This document shows, piece by piece, positions 1 to 7,844 of a DNA stretch of 16,829 nt. Source of the DNA: Streptococcus oralis. Lineage in GTDB: Bacteria > Bacillota > Bacilli > Lactobacillales > Streptococcaceae. Numbering within the stretch: the first letter of the stretch is position 1; the number at the start of each line of letters is the position of its first letter. Location: contig CALHBZ010000073.1 in NCBI GenBank assembly GCA_937930605.1, forward strand, positions 1-16,829. The letters are read 5' to 3'. Under the pieces are notes generated by a model. It ran no database searches and was not told the origin of the DNA. It saw only the letters and a program-made list of their open reading frames with translations. The translations under genes were made by a program, and so were the position numbers.

Positions 1-473
1 GTACGGATTCCTACGCTAACGACCTTTCCAGAAACGGTAATCGGTCCATTTGTGAGAACCACTTCATCACCCACATCAAGTTGGCGTTCAAAAAGGATGA
101 AAAAGCCATTGATGACATCGGATAGAAAACCTTGCGCCCCCATCCCAATGGCAACCCCAGCAATTCCTGCCCCAGCAAGGAGGCTGGAAACTGGCAAACC
201 TAAAATGGACAAGATACAGTAGATTAAAAAGAAATAAAGGGTATAGTTAAAGATATTCTCAAGCAAACGAGAAATGGTCTTTTGTCTACCTGCATCTCGA
301 TTTGAAAATTTAAGCGAGGGCTTGACAATCTTTCGTACAGTTGCGTGAAGCATCTTTTTAGCTATATAAAATAGCAAAAACAAAATCAAAAGAGAAATCA
401 CCTTGGTCAAGAGATTCTCTAATATGGTTGTTAAATCAAGTTTATCAAAATAGCGTTGAAAAAAATCTTGCAT
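1..473 (-). CDS. MscS-family mechanosensitive ion channel, 3' end cut by window edge
   Basis: An open frame starts at ATG 473-471 and runs without a stop to base 1, giving 157 codons of the N-terminal part. The start has an AAGGAG ribosome site a few bases upstream. The protein begins MQDFFQRYFDKLDLTT, has a hydrophobic segment at about residues 20-40 (LISLLILFLLFYIAKKML) and a second at about 75-95. It then carries the glycine/alanine-rich pore helix typical of MscS (AGAGIAGVAIGMGAQGF), followed by the start of the beta domain (FERQLDVGDEVVL). MscS channels open under membrane tension and release solutes during hypo-osmotic shock. The gene is divergent from the symporter gene to its right and is probably a stable chromosomal flank rather than part of the island. 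Family assignment is firm; the exact subtype cannot be judged from the partial protein. Confidence 0.9.
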   Translation of the reverse strand, partial: MQDFFQRYFDKLDLTTILENLLTKVISLLILFLLFYIAKKMLHATVRKIVKPSLKFSNRDAGRQKTISRLLENIFNYTLYFFLIYCILSILGLPVSSLLAGAGIAGVAIGMGAQGFLSDVINGFFILFERQLDVGDEVVLTNGPITVSGKVVSVGIR

Positions 474-491
474 ATAAAACTCCTTTTTCCT

Positions 492-500
492 ATTATACCA
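492..500 (-). promoter_or_regulatory. Extended -10 promoter element for the MscS-type gene
   Basis: On the minus strand the bases read TGG TATAAT, a perfect -10 hexamer with the TGn extension, about 20 bases before the ATG at 473. No good -35 hexamer is visible 17 bases further upstream, which is acceptable for extended -10 promoters. The assignment rests on sequence alone. Confidence 0.6.
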
Positions 501-564
501 TAAAATAACCCGTCTCATTTCTTTCATAATTATTCAATTATCGGACCTATTTTCAAAATATCAC

Positions 565-593
565 TTGCCTCTATAGCATATTTATACTATAAT
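565..593 (+). promoter_or_regulatory. Sigma-70-type promoter for the symporter gene
   Basis: TTGCCT at 565-570 and a perfect TATAAT at 588-593 are separated by exactly 17 bases. They lie about 30 bases before the ATG at 624. This is the best housekeeping promoter match in the window and would drive the symporter gene and probably the exporter gene behind it. Confidence 0.75.
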
Positions 594-623
594 TATAAAC
601 AATACATTTTGAAGGAGACTGCT

Positions 624-1835
624 ATGAAACGAATCATTATAGCCTGGACTAAGGCAAGCCTCATCAAACGAATCCTCATTGGAATGATCTTGGGAGCTAC
701 ATTAGGGATGCTCTTTCCAAGCCTTACAGGAATTGGTCTGCTTGGAGACCTCTTTGTAGGCGGACTGAAAGCTATTGCTCCTATTTTGGTTTTTGCCCTT
801 ATTGCCAATGCCCTTTCCCAGCACCAAAAGGGACAAAACACCAATATGAAAACGGTCATCTTTCTATACTTACTTGGAACCTTTGCTGCTGCTTTGGTAG
901 CCGTTCTAGCGAGTTTCTTACTACCTGTACAAATCACCCTGACCAGTGCAAATACAGAAGTTACTGCTCCTGACGGTATCGATCAAGTTCTCAGCAATCT
1001 CCTGCTCAAACTGGTGGACAATCCTCTAAATGCTATTGTTGAAGCCAACTATATCGGGATTCTCTCTTGGGCAGTCATCTTTGGCTTGGCTATGAGAGAG
1101 GCAAGTAGACACAGTAAAGAATTACTGAAAACCATGGCAGATGTCACCTCTAAAATCGTGGAATGGATTATCAATCTAGCTCCTTTTGGGATTTTAGGCT
1201 TGGTGTTTAAGACCATCTCAGACAAGGGGATTGCTAGTCTGGCTAACTATGGTGTCCTCCTAGGACTCTTGATTGCTACCATGGCCTTTGTAGCTCTCAT
1301 CGTCAACCCACTCATCGCCTTTCTCTTTATGAGGAAAAATCCCTATCCTCTTGTTTTGAAATGTCTACGAGCTAGTGGTGTTACAGCCTTTTTCACTCGT
1401 AGTTCTGCTGCCAATATCCCTGTCAATATGAAACTCTGCCAAGACTTGGGACTGAATCCTGACACCTACTCTGTTTCCATCCCACTTGGGTCGACTATCA
1501 ATATGGCTGGCGCTGCCGTTACCATTAACATTCTGACTCTAGCTGCAGTCAATACGCTAGGAATCGCTGTCGACTTTGGTACAGCTTTTGTGCTCAGTGT
1601 CGTCGCTGCCATTTCTGCCTGCGGAGCTTCTGGGATCGCTGGAGGTTCCCTTCTCCTTATCCCAGTGGCTTGTAGCCTTTTTGGGATTTCAAATGACTTG
1701 GCTATGCAGGTTGTCGGAGTCGGTTTTGTGATTGGGGTCGTGCAAGACTCTTGTGAAACAGCTCTGAATTCTTCTACAGATGTTCTCTTTACAGCAGTTG
1801 CTGAATATGCTTCAAATCGAAAACTCCGTCCCTAG
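624..1835 (+). CDS. sstT: SstT-type serine/threonine:sodium symporter
   Basis: This 403-residue integral membrane protein belongs to the dicarboxylate/amino acid:cation symporter family (DAACS). Its closest recognisable type is SstT, which imports serine and threonine with Na+. The start was set at ATG 624 because AAGGAG lies just upstream; the TTG at 609 lies before that site. Hydrophobic segments cover most of the length. Family signatures are [13 protein letters not shown] at about residues 256-268 and [14 protein letters not shown] at about 285-298, corresponding to the re-entrant hairpin and substrate-binding core of this fold. The length fits the usual 400-415 residues. It is transcribed from its own promoter and is followed 49 bases later by an exporter gene. 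Substrate specificity is inferred from family resemblance. Confidence 0.88.
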   Translation: MKRIIIAWTKASLIKRILIGMILGATLGMLFPSLTGIGLLGDLFVGGLKAIAPILVFALIANALSQHQKGQNTNMKTVIFLYLLGTFAAALVAVLASFLLPVQITLTSANTEVTAPDGIDQVLSNLLLKLVDNPLNAIVEANYIGILSWAVIFGLAMREASRHSKELLKTMADVTSKIVEWIINLAPFGILGLVFKTISDKGIASLANYGVLLGLLIATMAFVALIVNPLIAFLFMRKNPYPLVLKCLRASGVTAFFTRSSAANIPVNMKLCQDLGLNPDTYSVSIPLGSTINMAGAAVTINILTLAAVNTLGIAVDFGTAFVLSVVAAISACGASGIAGGSLLLIPVACSLFGISNDLAMQVVGVGFVIGVVQDSCETALNSSTDVLFTAVAEYASNRKLRP

Positions 1836-1884
1836 TACCTGATTCCTTGTCGGACTCTCTATTTTAGTATTATAGGAAATTCTC

Positions 1885-2838
1885 ATGTCTATCACCCAAC
1901 GTACGACAAAACTGGTCTTGGCGACCTGTCTCGCTTGTTTTCTCGCTTATTTTTTAGATTTATCATCAGCTGTTTCAGCTGGCATTATCGCCCTCTTAAG
2001 CCTTTCTGACACGCGCAGAAGTACGCTAAAATTGGCCCGTAACCGCCTCTTTTCCATGCTCTTAGCGCTCGCTATCGGCGTTCTAGCCTTTCAGCTGACA
2101 GGCTTTCACATCTGGAGTCTGGGCCTCTACCTGGCTCTCTATGTGCCTCTTGCTTACAAAATGGGCTGGGAAATCGGCATCACACCTAGCAGTGTCTTAG
2201 TCGGTCATCTCTTGGTACAGGAGTCTACTTCTCCAGCTCTCTTGCTCAATGAAGTGCTCCTCTTTCTCATCGGGACAAGCTTTGCTCTGTTGGTCAACCT
2301 TTACATGCCCTCTCGTGAGAAAGCCATCCAAAGCTACCACCTTCAGGTCGAAGAAAAATTAAAAGACATCCTGCTTCGCTTTAAATACTATCTGTCACGA
2401 GGAGACGGACGCAATCAAGCCCAACTCGTTGACGAATTAGATGAGCTTCTTGAAGAAGCCCTCAAGCTGGTCTATCTGGATCACTCGGACCAGCTCTTTC
2501 ACCAAACGGACTACCACATCCACTACTTTGAGATGAGACAGCGACAAAGTCGCATCCTGCGAAATATGGCCCAGCAGATCAATACCTGTCACCTAGCCGC
2601 TAGTGAGAGCTTGATTTTGGCCCAGCTCTTTGCTAAGATTGCTGCCCAGCTAAGCCAGACCAATCCTGCTTATGACCTACTTGATGACATCGAACGCTAT
2701 CTGCAAGTCTTCCGCAATCGGAGTCTCCCTAAAACACGCGAGGAGTTTGAGACCCGCGCCACTCTCCTGCAGCTACTACGCGAAGCCGAAACCTTTATCC
2801 AGGTCAAGGTCGATTTTTACCAGAAATATGGAAACTAG
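1885..2838 (+). CDS. Aromatic acid exporter (ArAE) family membrane protein
   Basis: This 317-residue protein has an N-terminal hydrophobic half, residues about 8-145, with roughly four to five membrane segments. The C-terminal half, about 146-317, is cytoplasmic, charged and helical. That layout, and the opening with TTKLVLATCLACFLAYFLDL and SAGIIALLSL, match the Gram-positive ArAE_1 / ArAE_1_C family (formerly DUF939). The family is named for similarity to fusaric and p-hydroxybenzoic acid exporters; the substrate of streptococcal members is unknown. It starts 49 bases after the symporter gene with a weak TAGGAAA ribosome site and is likely co-transcribed with it. It converges on the accessory Sec operon, with a strong hairpin in between. 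Confidence 0.82.
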   Translation: MSITQRTTKLVLATCLACFLAYFLDLSSAVSAGIIALLSLSDTRRSTLKLARNRLFSMLLALAIGVLAFQLTGFHIWSLGLYLALYVPLAYKMGWEIGITPSSVLVGHLLVQESTSPALLLNEVLLFLIGTSFALLVNLYMPSREKAIQSYHLQVEEKLKDILLRFKYYLSRGDGRNQAQLVDELDELLEEALKLVYLDHSDQLFHQTDYHIHYFEMRQRQSRILRNMAQQINTCHLAASESLILAQLFAKIAAQLSQTNPAYDLLDDIERYLQVFRNRSLPKTREEFETRATLLQLLREAETFIQVKVDFYQKYGN

Positions 2839-2843
2839 AACGC

Positions 2844-2877
2844 AAAGAACCTCAGAGTCCTTCCTCTGAGGTTCTTT
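2844..2877. terminator. Bidirectional hairpin terminator between convergent operons
   Basis: Fourteen bases at 2844-2857 (AAAGAACCTCAGAG) pair perfectly with 2864-2877 (CTCTGAGGTTCTTT), leaving a 6-base loop. The stem has a GC-rich upper part and A/T ends, so it can act in both directions: a short T-rich tail is present on the plus strand, formed by the stem end. It begins five bases after the exporter stop, and its last two bases form part of the asp5 stop codon (2876-2878 on the minus strand). It would end both converging transcripts. Confidence 0.85.
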
Positions 2878-3100
2878 ACTGATAGGTCACCACCATAAAA
2901 ACGAGGAGCAATACAAACAAGGCTATGCTAATCAAGAGAGTTAAAACTTTTACCAAGCGATTGCTCTGCCAGTAGCCTGGTTTTCCGATATTGCTGGTCG
3001 CATCCATGGAAAAGAGTTGGCTTTGGCGAGGTTGGATGAGAACCAGGACAATCAATGCGACGGCTAGGATTATTCCTACAATCATCAAAACTTCCATCAT
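2876..3100 (-). CDS. asp5: Accessory Sec protein Asp5 (SecG-like)
   Basis: This 74-residue membrane protein has two hydrophobic segments, about residues 4-24 and 50-72. Between them is a polar linker containing QPRQSQLFSMDATSNIGKPGYW. The two-helix layout with LVLIQPR after the first helix resembles SecG, and position and size fit Asp5 of the accessory Sec system. Asp5 is needed for full export of serine-rich glycoproteins in S. gordonii and is thought to act as a translocon accessory subunit with SecY2. The gene follows asp4 by three bases. Two adjacent ATGs (3100 and 3097) are possible starts; GAGGTGA lies upstream and also contains the asp4 stop, so the two genes are probably translationally coupled. 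Its stop codon overlaps the terminator stem. Confidence 0.85.
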   Translation of the reverse strand: MMEVLMIVGIILAVALIVLVLIQPRQSQLFSMDATSNIGKPGYWQSNRLVKVLTLLISIALFVLLLVFMVVTYQ

Positions 3101-3103
3101 GTC

Positions 3104-3283
3104 TCACCTCAAGATTCCTAATAATGTAAAGATCAGGCTAATAAGGATGAGCAAGCCAAGTAAAATAGAGAAAGTTTTACTGATCTTTTCTCCTTGGCTA
3201 GGCTTTTCTTTCTTAAGAGCTCCTTGCTTTAACTCTTCCATGCGTCCTTCGACATCCTTGTAAAATAGATCTTTTTTTGTCAT
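3104..3283 (-). CDS. asp4: Accessory Sec protein Asp4 (SecE-like, small membrane protein)
   Basis: The 59-residue product begins MTKKDLFYKDVEGRMEELKQ. A charged N-terminal part of about 34 residues is followed by one hydrophobic segment near residues 37-56 (FSILLGLLILISLIFTLLGI) at the very C-terminus. That single-span layout and the position directly before asp5 fit Asp4, which has been likened to SecE. The start is set at ATG 3283-3281 because AGGAGG lies four bases upstream; an in-frame TTG at 3301 lies before this site and is not a credible start. In known streptococcal loci the gene follows gtfB; here it follows a 211-bp gap after secA2 in which gtfA/gtfB are reduced to a stub. It may rely on read-through from secA2 or on a weak local promoter. 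Confidence 0.85.
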   Translation of the reverse strand: MTKKDLFYKDVEGRMEELKQGALKKEKPSQGEKISKTFSILLGLLILISLIFTLLGILR

Positions 3284-3367
3284 ACTTCCTCCTAATAACA
3301 AACGTACTACTCAATATATCTAAATCGAGAAAGGAAAAAACTGAGTCAAGTACTTCCATCAACTTCA

Positions 3368-3417
3368 GCCAAACAGCTAGACTAGTGCTAAAACTAGAAA
3401 CTCACATAGCTGTTGGC
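3368..3417. repeat. Inverted repeat in the secA2-asp4 gap
   Basis: AACAGCTA at 3372-3379 pairs with TAGCTGTT at 3407-3414. The pairing extends by GCC (3368-3370) with GGC (3415-3417) around a single bulged A, giving about 11 base pairs with a loop of 27 bases. There is no T-run directly after it on the minus strand, so it is not a standard terminator for secA2. It may be the remains of a small inserted element or a transcript-stabilising hairpin. Confidence 0.5.
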
Positions 3418-3426
3418 ATATTTTAT

Positions 3427-3438
3427 TAGACTAGTCTA
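3427..3438. repeat. 12-bp perfect palindrome, with a direct copy of its left part nearby
   Basis: TAGACTAGTCTA is a perfect 12-base palindrome. Its first nine bases, TAGACTAGT, recur in direct orientation at 3378-3386, 49 bases away. This sits in the non-coding gap where gtfA and gtfB would normally lie. It could be a recombination or deletion scar or a leftover of a small repeat element; function is unknown. Confidence 0.4.
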
Positions 3439-3464
3439 CTTCTGGGACTGCCTATATGACTCCG

Positions 3465-3500
3465 TCAATCCTGCCCTAGATTTACATTGTAAATTGTCAT
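3465..3500 (-). pseudogene. gtfA: Remnant of gtfA (N-terminal stub only)
   Basis: Thirteen bases after the secA2 stop, an ATG at 3500-3498 opens an 11-codon frame reading MTIYNVNLGQD that stops at TGA (3467-3465). From memory of the family, streptococcal GtfA proteins begin MTIYNINLGIGWASSGVEYA, and gtfA is normally the gene directly after secA2. Both sequence and position therefore agree. Further on, a frame-shifted stretch (GGAGTCATATAGGCAG, about 3463-3448) could correspond to the codons for GVEYAQ, but this part is uncertain. The rest of gtfA, about 500 codons, and all of gtfB are missing from the gap. GtfA is the GT-B enzyme that, with the co-activator GtfB, puts the first GlcNAc on serine/threonine of the adhesin. 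The stub is short, so chance is not fully excluded, but the coincidence with the expected place is strong. Confidence 0.7.
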
Positions 3501-3512
3501 CTGATTCTCTTT

Positions 3513-5885
3513 TTATGGAAAATGAGTAAGAATCTTCCCTTTGGGCGTTACTTCCACAATCCCCATGAGGAGATTGCGAACCATATCTGTACGGATTTGT
3601 TGCTTCATGGTTTCAAATCCAGCATAGGCCTCCTGATAGTACTCCACGATAGGGTTCTTTTGAGAAGCCGACTGGCTCCCAATCGCTAGACTGAGTTGGT
3701 GCAGATAGTCGACTTGCTCAACCCAATTGTCATCAATCGCCTTGAGCATGGATATTCTCAGAAAAGAGTCATAGAGTTGGTGAGGTTGGAGGACTTTCTT
3801 TTTAGCTGTAATTTCTTTGGCTATTATCTCCTCTAGTAAATCCCGAATCTGATTCGCATCGGACAGGTTCAAATCAGCTGGTAATTCTCTCAAACCAAAG
3901 CTAATATTGGTCACGACGAAGTGAAAGAGTTCTTGAAGACTGCTATAGGTTTTTTCTGAGATTTGTTTGATATAGTCTGCCAGTATGTCCTCAAGGATAT
4001 GTTCTAGATCACGGCTCCCATCCAGCAAGCGATCTCTTTCTTTGTAGACCATTTGGCGCTGGATATTGACACTTTCCGCATACTCTAAGGTTTGTCTGCG
4101 CGCTGAGCGACTGGCACTATCACTAGCCTCTTGGGCTTTTCTGACAAGGTTGCGGTACTTGCTAGCCTTGAGTAGGTTGGGTTTCCTGATGTCCTCTACT
4201 TGATAGTCTTGATACAGGTCATGAACCCAAGACGGCCCAAACTTTTTGATCACATCATCTTCAAGCGACACGAAAAATTGAGACATACCTGGATCGCCCT
4301 GACGGCCAGATCGCCCTCTGATTTGCAGGTCAATCCGTTGGCTCTCCATTCGCTCGGTACCAATCACTATCAAACCACCCAACTCTGCGACGCCCGGACC
4401 GAGTTTGATATCTGTCCCTCGACCTGCCATAGAAGTTGCAACAGTCACTGCCCCCATCTGACCAGACTCTGCGATGATTTGGGCTTCACGCGCTGCATGA
4501 TTGGCATTGAGGACATTGTGGGAAATCCCTTCTCGCAAGAGCAAGGACGAGTAAAGTTGGGACATTTCTACAGACCCTACAAAGACCAGGAGTGGATTGC
4601 CTTTGGAATGATAGGTCTTGATTGCTTCAAGAGAAGCATACACCTTCTCAGGTAGGGTCACATAGAGATTGTCTGGATAATCAATCCGCCTTATCGGGCG
4701 ATTGGTCGGGATGCGAATGACAGACATGTTGTAGGTTTCGAAAAATTCTTTTTCTGCCACCTTTCCCGTCCCTGTCATGCCTGAGATTTTGCGAAACATC
4801 TTAAAGAGACTCTGGTAGGTGATAGAAGCCATGGCTCTGGTTTCAGGAGAGAGTTTCACATGTTCCTTAGCTTCGATGGCTTGATGGAGACCACCTTGAA
4901 GTTTGGTCATTTCCATCAAGCGCCCTGTTCCCTTGTCTAACAAGATCATCTCCTGACCTCGAATCAGATAGTCCTTGTCCTTGGTAAAGAGCGTGTGGGC
5001 TCTGAGAGCATAGACTAGATGCCGAACATAAGTTGCATACTCTTCCTTGTAGAGATGGTCGATTCCTAGGAATCCTTCAACCGTATGGGCTCCCTTTCGG
5101 GTCAACCAAACTTGGTCTTTTTCTTCCTTGTAGATGTAGTCTACGCCCTGAACCAAGGTCGTCACTAGGGTATCAATCATCCCATAATAGTTAGACTGGA
5201 CGCGGGGAGACCCTGCGATGATCAAGGGGGTTTGGGCACTATCGAGTAGAATGTCATCGATTTCATCAATGATGACATAGTTAAAGGGAGGCAGGAACTT
5301 CCCCTCACTAGTAGAAGCAAGATTGTCATTAAGATAGTCAAATCCCAGTACACTATTAGTCGTGTAGACGATATCTGAGGTGTAGATTTTTCTTTTCTCT
5401 GCGGCAGTCAAGTCCTCTTTTGGATCCTCTGAAAAGGGCAGACCGACAGTTAGACCTAAAAATTGGTAGACCGGTCCCATTTCTTCTGCATCTCGTTTAG
5501 CTAGATAGTCATTGGTCGTGATCAGCATACTGCCTTTACCCGTTAGAGCATTGAGGTAGAGGGGCATGGTTGCAGTCAGGGTCTTGCCTTCACCCGTATT
5601 CATCTCTGCCACATTTCCTTGGTGGATTACAATGGCGCCCATGACCTGCACATCATAGGGAAAGAGACCTAAGACACGTTTGTCTGCCTCACGTACAAGG
5701 GCATAGGCTTCTACTAACAGCTCATCCAAGGATTCTCCTTGGGCAAGACGCTGGCGAAATTCCTCTGTCTTGGCAGCCATTTCCCCATCACTGAGAGCAG
5801 CCATCTCTTCTTTGAGGTCATTGATTTGGCTTAACAGTTTCTTGACCCTTCTCAGTTGTCTTTCCTGATAAAAATGATTAAACAC
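3513..5885 (-). CDS. secA2: Accessory Sec translocase motor ATPase SecA2
   Basis: SecA2 drives export of the glycosylated serine-rich adhesin through SecY2, using ATP. I set the start at GTG 5885, giving 790 residues, the usual length for streptococcal SecA2; the ATG at 5891 is directly adjacent to the ribosome site. Visible motifs, with residue numbers from the GTG start, are Walker [10 protein letters not shown] near 95-103, Walker B DEID near 207-210, and [11 protein letters not shown] and [11 protein letters not shown] of the second nucleotide-binding domain in the middle. The helical wing and scaffold region follow. It ends KGKILTHFP without the zinc-binding SecB tail found in housekeeping SecA, as usual for SecA2. 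Its first eight bases overlap the end of asp3. Normally gtfA and gtfB follow; here only a gtfA stub does. Confidence 0.96.
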   Translation of the reverse strand: MFNHFYQERQLRRVKKLLSQINDLKEEMAALSDGEMAAKTEEFRQRLAQGESLDELLVEAYALVREADKRVLGLFPYDVQVMGAIVIHQGNVAEMNTGEGKTLTATMPLYLNALTGKGSMLITTNDYLAKRDAEEMGPVYQFLGLTVGLPFSEDPKEDLTAAEKRKIYTSDIVYTTNSVLGFDYLNDNLASTSEGKFLPPFNYVIIDEIDDILLDSAQTPLIIAGSPRVQSNYYGMIDTLVTTLVQGVDYIYKEEKDQVWLTRKGAHTVEGFLGIDHLYKEEYATYVRHLVYALRAHTLFTKDKDYLIRGQEMILLDKGTGRLMEMTKLQGGLHQAIEAKEHVKLSPETRAMASITYQSLFKMFRKISGMTGTGKVAEKEFFETYNMSVIRIPTNRPIRRIDYPDNLYVTLPEKVYASLEAIKTYHSKGNPLLVFVGSVEMSQLYSSLLLREGISHNVLNANHAAREAQIIAESGQMGAVTVATSMAGRGTDIKLGPGVAELGGLIVIGTERMESQRIDLQIRGRSGRQGDPGMSQFFVSLEDDVIKKFGPSWVHDLYQDYQVEDIRKPNLLKASKYRNLVRKAQEASDSASRSARRQTLEYAESVNIQRQMVYKERDRLLDGSRDLEHILEDILADYIKQISEKTYSSLQELFHFVVTNISFGLRELPADLNLSDANQIRDLLEEIIAKEITAKKKVLQPHQLYDSFLRISMLKAIDDNWVEQVDYLHQLSLAIGSQSASQKNPIVEYYQEAYAGFETMKQQIRTDMVRNLLMGIVEVTPKGKILTHFP

Positions 5886-6318
5886 CAGCATCCTCCTCAA
5901 TAGAAAACGAAGCAAAATCAAGAGCCTCAAATCCTGCACTAATCAAGGAAAGTCGATACGTGTAGGCCGTCTCAGGGTAGGTAAAAGTAAAGGAAAATTG
6001 CCTTTCAATCTTCTCCTCGACGATTTCCTCATAACGGTTTAAGAAGGTCAGTTTGATGTAAAGGCCATTAGCTGGTTGAACTCGCATCTTCATAGATAGG
6101 CGGTAGGTGTGATTTTTCTTGAGAAGAGGAAGACTCGGCTGACTTCTGGTGGCCTGATAGTTGACACTGGAAAACCAGGTTTTAAGGGTTTCTCCTGAAG
6201 CCAGCAAAGGGTTTTTTAGTGTGACACGGCCATCTTTATGATAGACAATCTGGCTACCATAAAGATAAGTGGCTCCCATCTCGCCCCACCTAATATCTTC
6301 TCTCTTGATGATAATCAT
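5878..6318 (-). CDS. asp3: Accessory Sec system protein Asp3
   Basis: This 146-residue protein begins [22 protein letters not shown], and the IRWG...MGATYLYGS stretch is typical of Asp3. The remainder alternates polar and hydrophobic strands, fitting the beta-sandwich, carbohydrate-binding-module-like fold described for Asp3. Asp3 binds Asp1 and Asp2 and helps hold the adhesin and pass it to SecA2. The ATG overlaps the asp2 stop as ATGA (four bases), with GAGGTGA directly upstream. Its own end overlaps the secA2 start. An internal ATG at residue 14 (MGATYLYGS) is possible, but the first start has the better coupling and ribosome site. No signal peptide or membrane segment is visible. Confidence 0.93.
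   Translation of the reverse strand: MIIIKREDIRWGEMGATYLYGSQIVYHKDGRVTLKNPLLASGETLKTWFSSVNYQATRSQPSLPLLKKNHTYRLSMKMRVQPANGLYIKLTFLNRYEEIVEEKIERQFSFTFTYPETAYTYRLSLISAGFEALDFASFSIEEDAGV
5892..5898 (-). promoter_or_regulatory. Ribosome binding site that decides the secA2 start
   Basis: GAGGAGG on the minus strand lies inside the end of asp3. It touches the upstream ATG at 5891 with no spacing, but lies six bases before GTG 5885, which favours the GTG start. The resulting protein begins (M)[15 protein letters not shown]. The arrangement makes secA2 translation likely to be coupled to asp3. Confidence 0.7.
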
Positions 6319-7844
6319 GTCTCACCTCTTCCGTATTCTTCTAGTATCATCTTGTAAAAATGAATAAACCAGGCAACGTTTGTACCTGTGTCATCATTGT
6401 GTCGACCTGCGGTTCCTTTGGACAAGATCTTGGCTCCTGTCTGACAAAGTGTCTCCACTAGCTGGTCATAGGCACCACTATCCATATCCTCGTCTTTCAT
6501 GTAAGAAAGACCAAAGGTCGTCTGGGAAAAATCAGCTTTTTTAAATCGGGTCCAAAAGCGCTGATCCAATTCCTTCATGTCTTTTAGGCTCACTCCTCCT
6601 GTCTGAAGGTGCAAGACATCAAAGCTGGTCGGGAAAACTCCTGGCGCTTCTAGTCGGCCCCTCTTTGCGATGGTCCCTAGATTTGTCAGAGGTTTTCCTA
6701 CTACGATTCCTTTGGGTTCAAAGTAGGATCCATAATAGAGGGCTGGGAAGGTTCCCATGGATAGCCCGGATAAGATCAAGTCACTTCTATCCAAACCTAG
6801 ATAGTCTAAATAGTACTGGATGGTTGCTTGAATCTTATCTTCCAATTCCTCAGTTCCTAGGTAAAAGGCTCCTCCTTCTAATCGGGGGTCCGAAAAGAGG
6901 AGAAAAGGGCATTGGAGATTCTTCATCATCCAGTAACCCTCAAAGCCTTCCGCGGGACGGTAACCTGAAAAATAGACTGCTAGAGGAGGTTTGAAATCCC
7001 CCGGGTGAAAGAAATAGTTAATTTCCTCACGTTTTTTGTCATGCAGGATATTGCCTCCGAGAACAAATTTTCCAAACTGTTTCCGGCTCCAGCGTTGGTG
7101 GAGATTGCCGATGTTGACTTTTCCCTGACCACGCGCTTCGAGAGAAATGCTCAAATAAGCGTCATAGTCTTGTTCCACGATGACTGCTTGGGCAAAGTCT
7201 GCTTCCTCGAGGAGGATTTCCTGGCTAATCTCTGAGATAGATCCTGCTGGGAATTTTCGCAAACGCAGGCGCAAGTCTACCGTCTCAGTCTTTTCATATT
7301 CGAGCCAGAGTTCGATTGGAGAGTGGGCTTGGGCAAACTGATTATAGGCCCAAGAGGTTAGCTGGGTATAGTTCTTGCCAAAATCACCTTCCAGCTCCAG
7401 ATACTCAAATCCTTGATAAGAGGCAGATCCTTGAAAACTCGGATGAATCCGTATCGCAGCCGGACTCAGCTTGTCCCCATAACCACCTTCAAAGAGGGAG
7501 GTGGAAAGGTCTCGAACAAAGCCCTGTCGGTCTGACAGGTCCATCGCTTGCATGCAGTGCTGTTTTATGAGGTCCTGAATGTTTTTATCTTGACTTACAA
7601 ACTGTTCTGGATAGAAAACCGTATAGGGTTCCAAGCTAGATGAAAAAGGCAACAAATCTCCTAAATAAGCTCCATCCGTAAGAATGACAGCATGAAAGTG
7701 CTCTAAGTCATTCTCATCCATAATTTTCTGAATGGCAGACGGTGTATTTGGAAGAACATGGTACCAGTCTAGTTGGGCTGGTAGGGCAAGTGTATCTCGC
7801 CAATCCTCTGGACCGATTTGCAAGATCTTATACTTCTTTTCCAT
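6315..7844 (-). CDS. asp2: Accessory Sec system protein Asp2, glycan O-acetyltransferase
   Basis: Asp2 has two roles in S. gordonii: it is part of the Asp1-2-3 export complex, and it acetylates GlcNAc residues on the adhesin glycan. This 509-residue protein has an alpha/beta-hydrolase-like C-terminal half with the nucleophile elbow GLSMG, Ser362. Glu452 (KDEDMDSG) and His482 (AGRHNDD) fall at the positions I recall for the S. gordonii triad (362/452/482), so the enzyme is probably active. The N-terminal part, about residues 1-270, includes beta-rich sequence with SISLEARGQGKVNIGNLH near 232-249. The ATG at 7844 has AGGAGGTGA upstream inside asp1; the two genes overlap by 17 bases. It overlaps asp3 by four bases. 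No truncation is seen. Confidence 0.95.
   Translation of the reverse strand: MEKKYKILQIGPEDWRDTLALPAQLDWYHVLPNTPSAIQKIMDENDLEHFHAVILTDGAYLGDLLPFSSSLEPYTVFYPEQFVSQDKNIQDLIKQHCMQAMDLSDRQGFVRDLSTSLFEGGYGDKLSPAAIRIHPSFQGSASYQGFEYLELEGDFGKNYTQLTSWAYNQFAQAHSPIELWLEYEKTETVDLRLRLRKFPAGSISEISQEILLEEADFAQAVIVEQDYDAYLSISLEARGQGKVNIGNLHQRWSRKQFGKFVLGGNILHDKKREEINYFFHPGDFKPPLAVYFSGYRPAEGFEGYWMMKNLQCPFLLFSDPRLEGGAFYLGTEELEDKIQATIQYYLDYLGLDRSDLILSGLSMGTFPALYYGSYFEPKGIVVGKPLTNLGTIAKRGRLEAPGVFPTSFDVLHLQTGGVSLKDMKELDQRFWTRFKKADFSQTTFGLSYMKDEDMDSGAYDQLVETLCQTGAKILSKGTAGRHNDDTGTNVAWFIHFYKMILEEYGRGET

Noticed and set aside
3302..3360. Possible BOX-type repeat (TACTACTCAATATATC looks slightly like the start of boxA)
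   Set aside because: The similarity stops after about a dozen bases and no boxB or boxC parts follow.
3480..3494. Palindrome ATTTACA-T-TGTAAAT, resembling a repressor operator such as a cop box
   Set aside because: The centre has one base rather than the two expected for TACAnnTGTA, and the sequence coincides with codons 2-7 of the gtfA stub (TIYNVN), which explains it better.
4200..4655. 151-codon plus-strand open frame inside secA2
   Set aside because: It lies opposite a strongly conserved SecA2 region, including the second nucleotide-binding domain, and its product resembles nothing; it is an antisense shadow.
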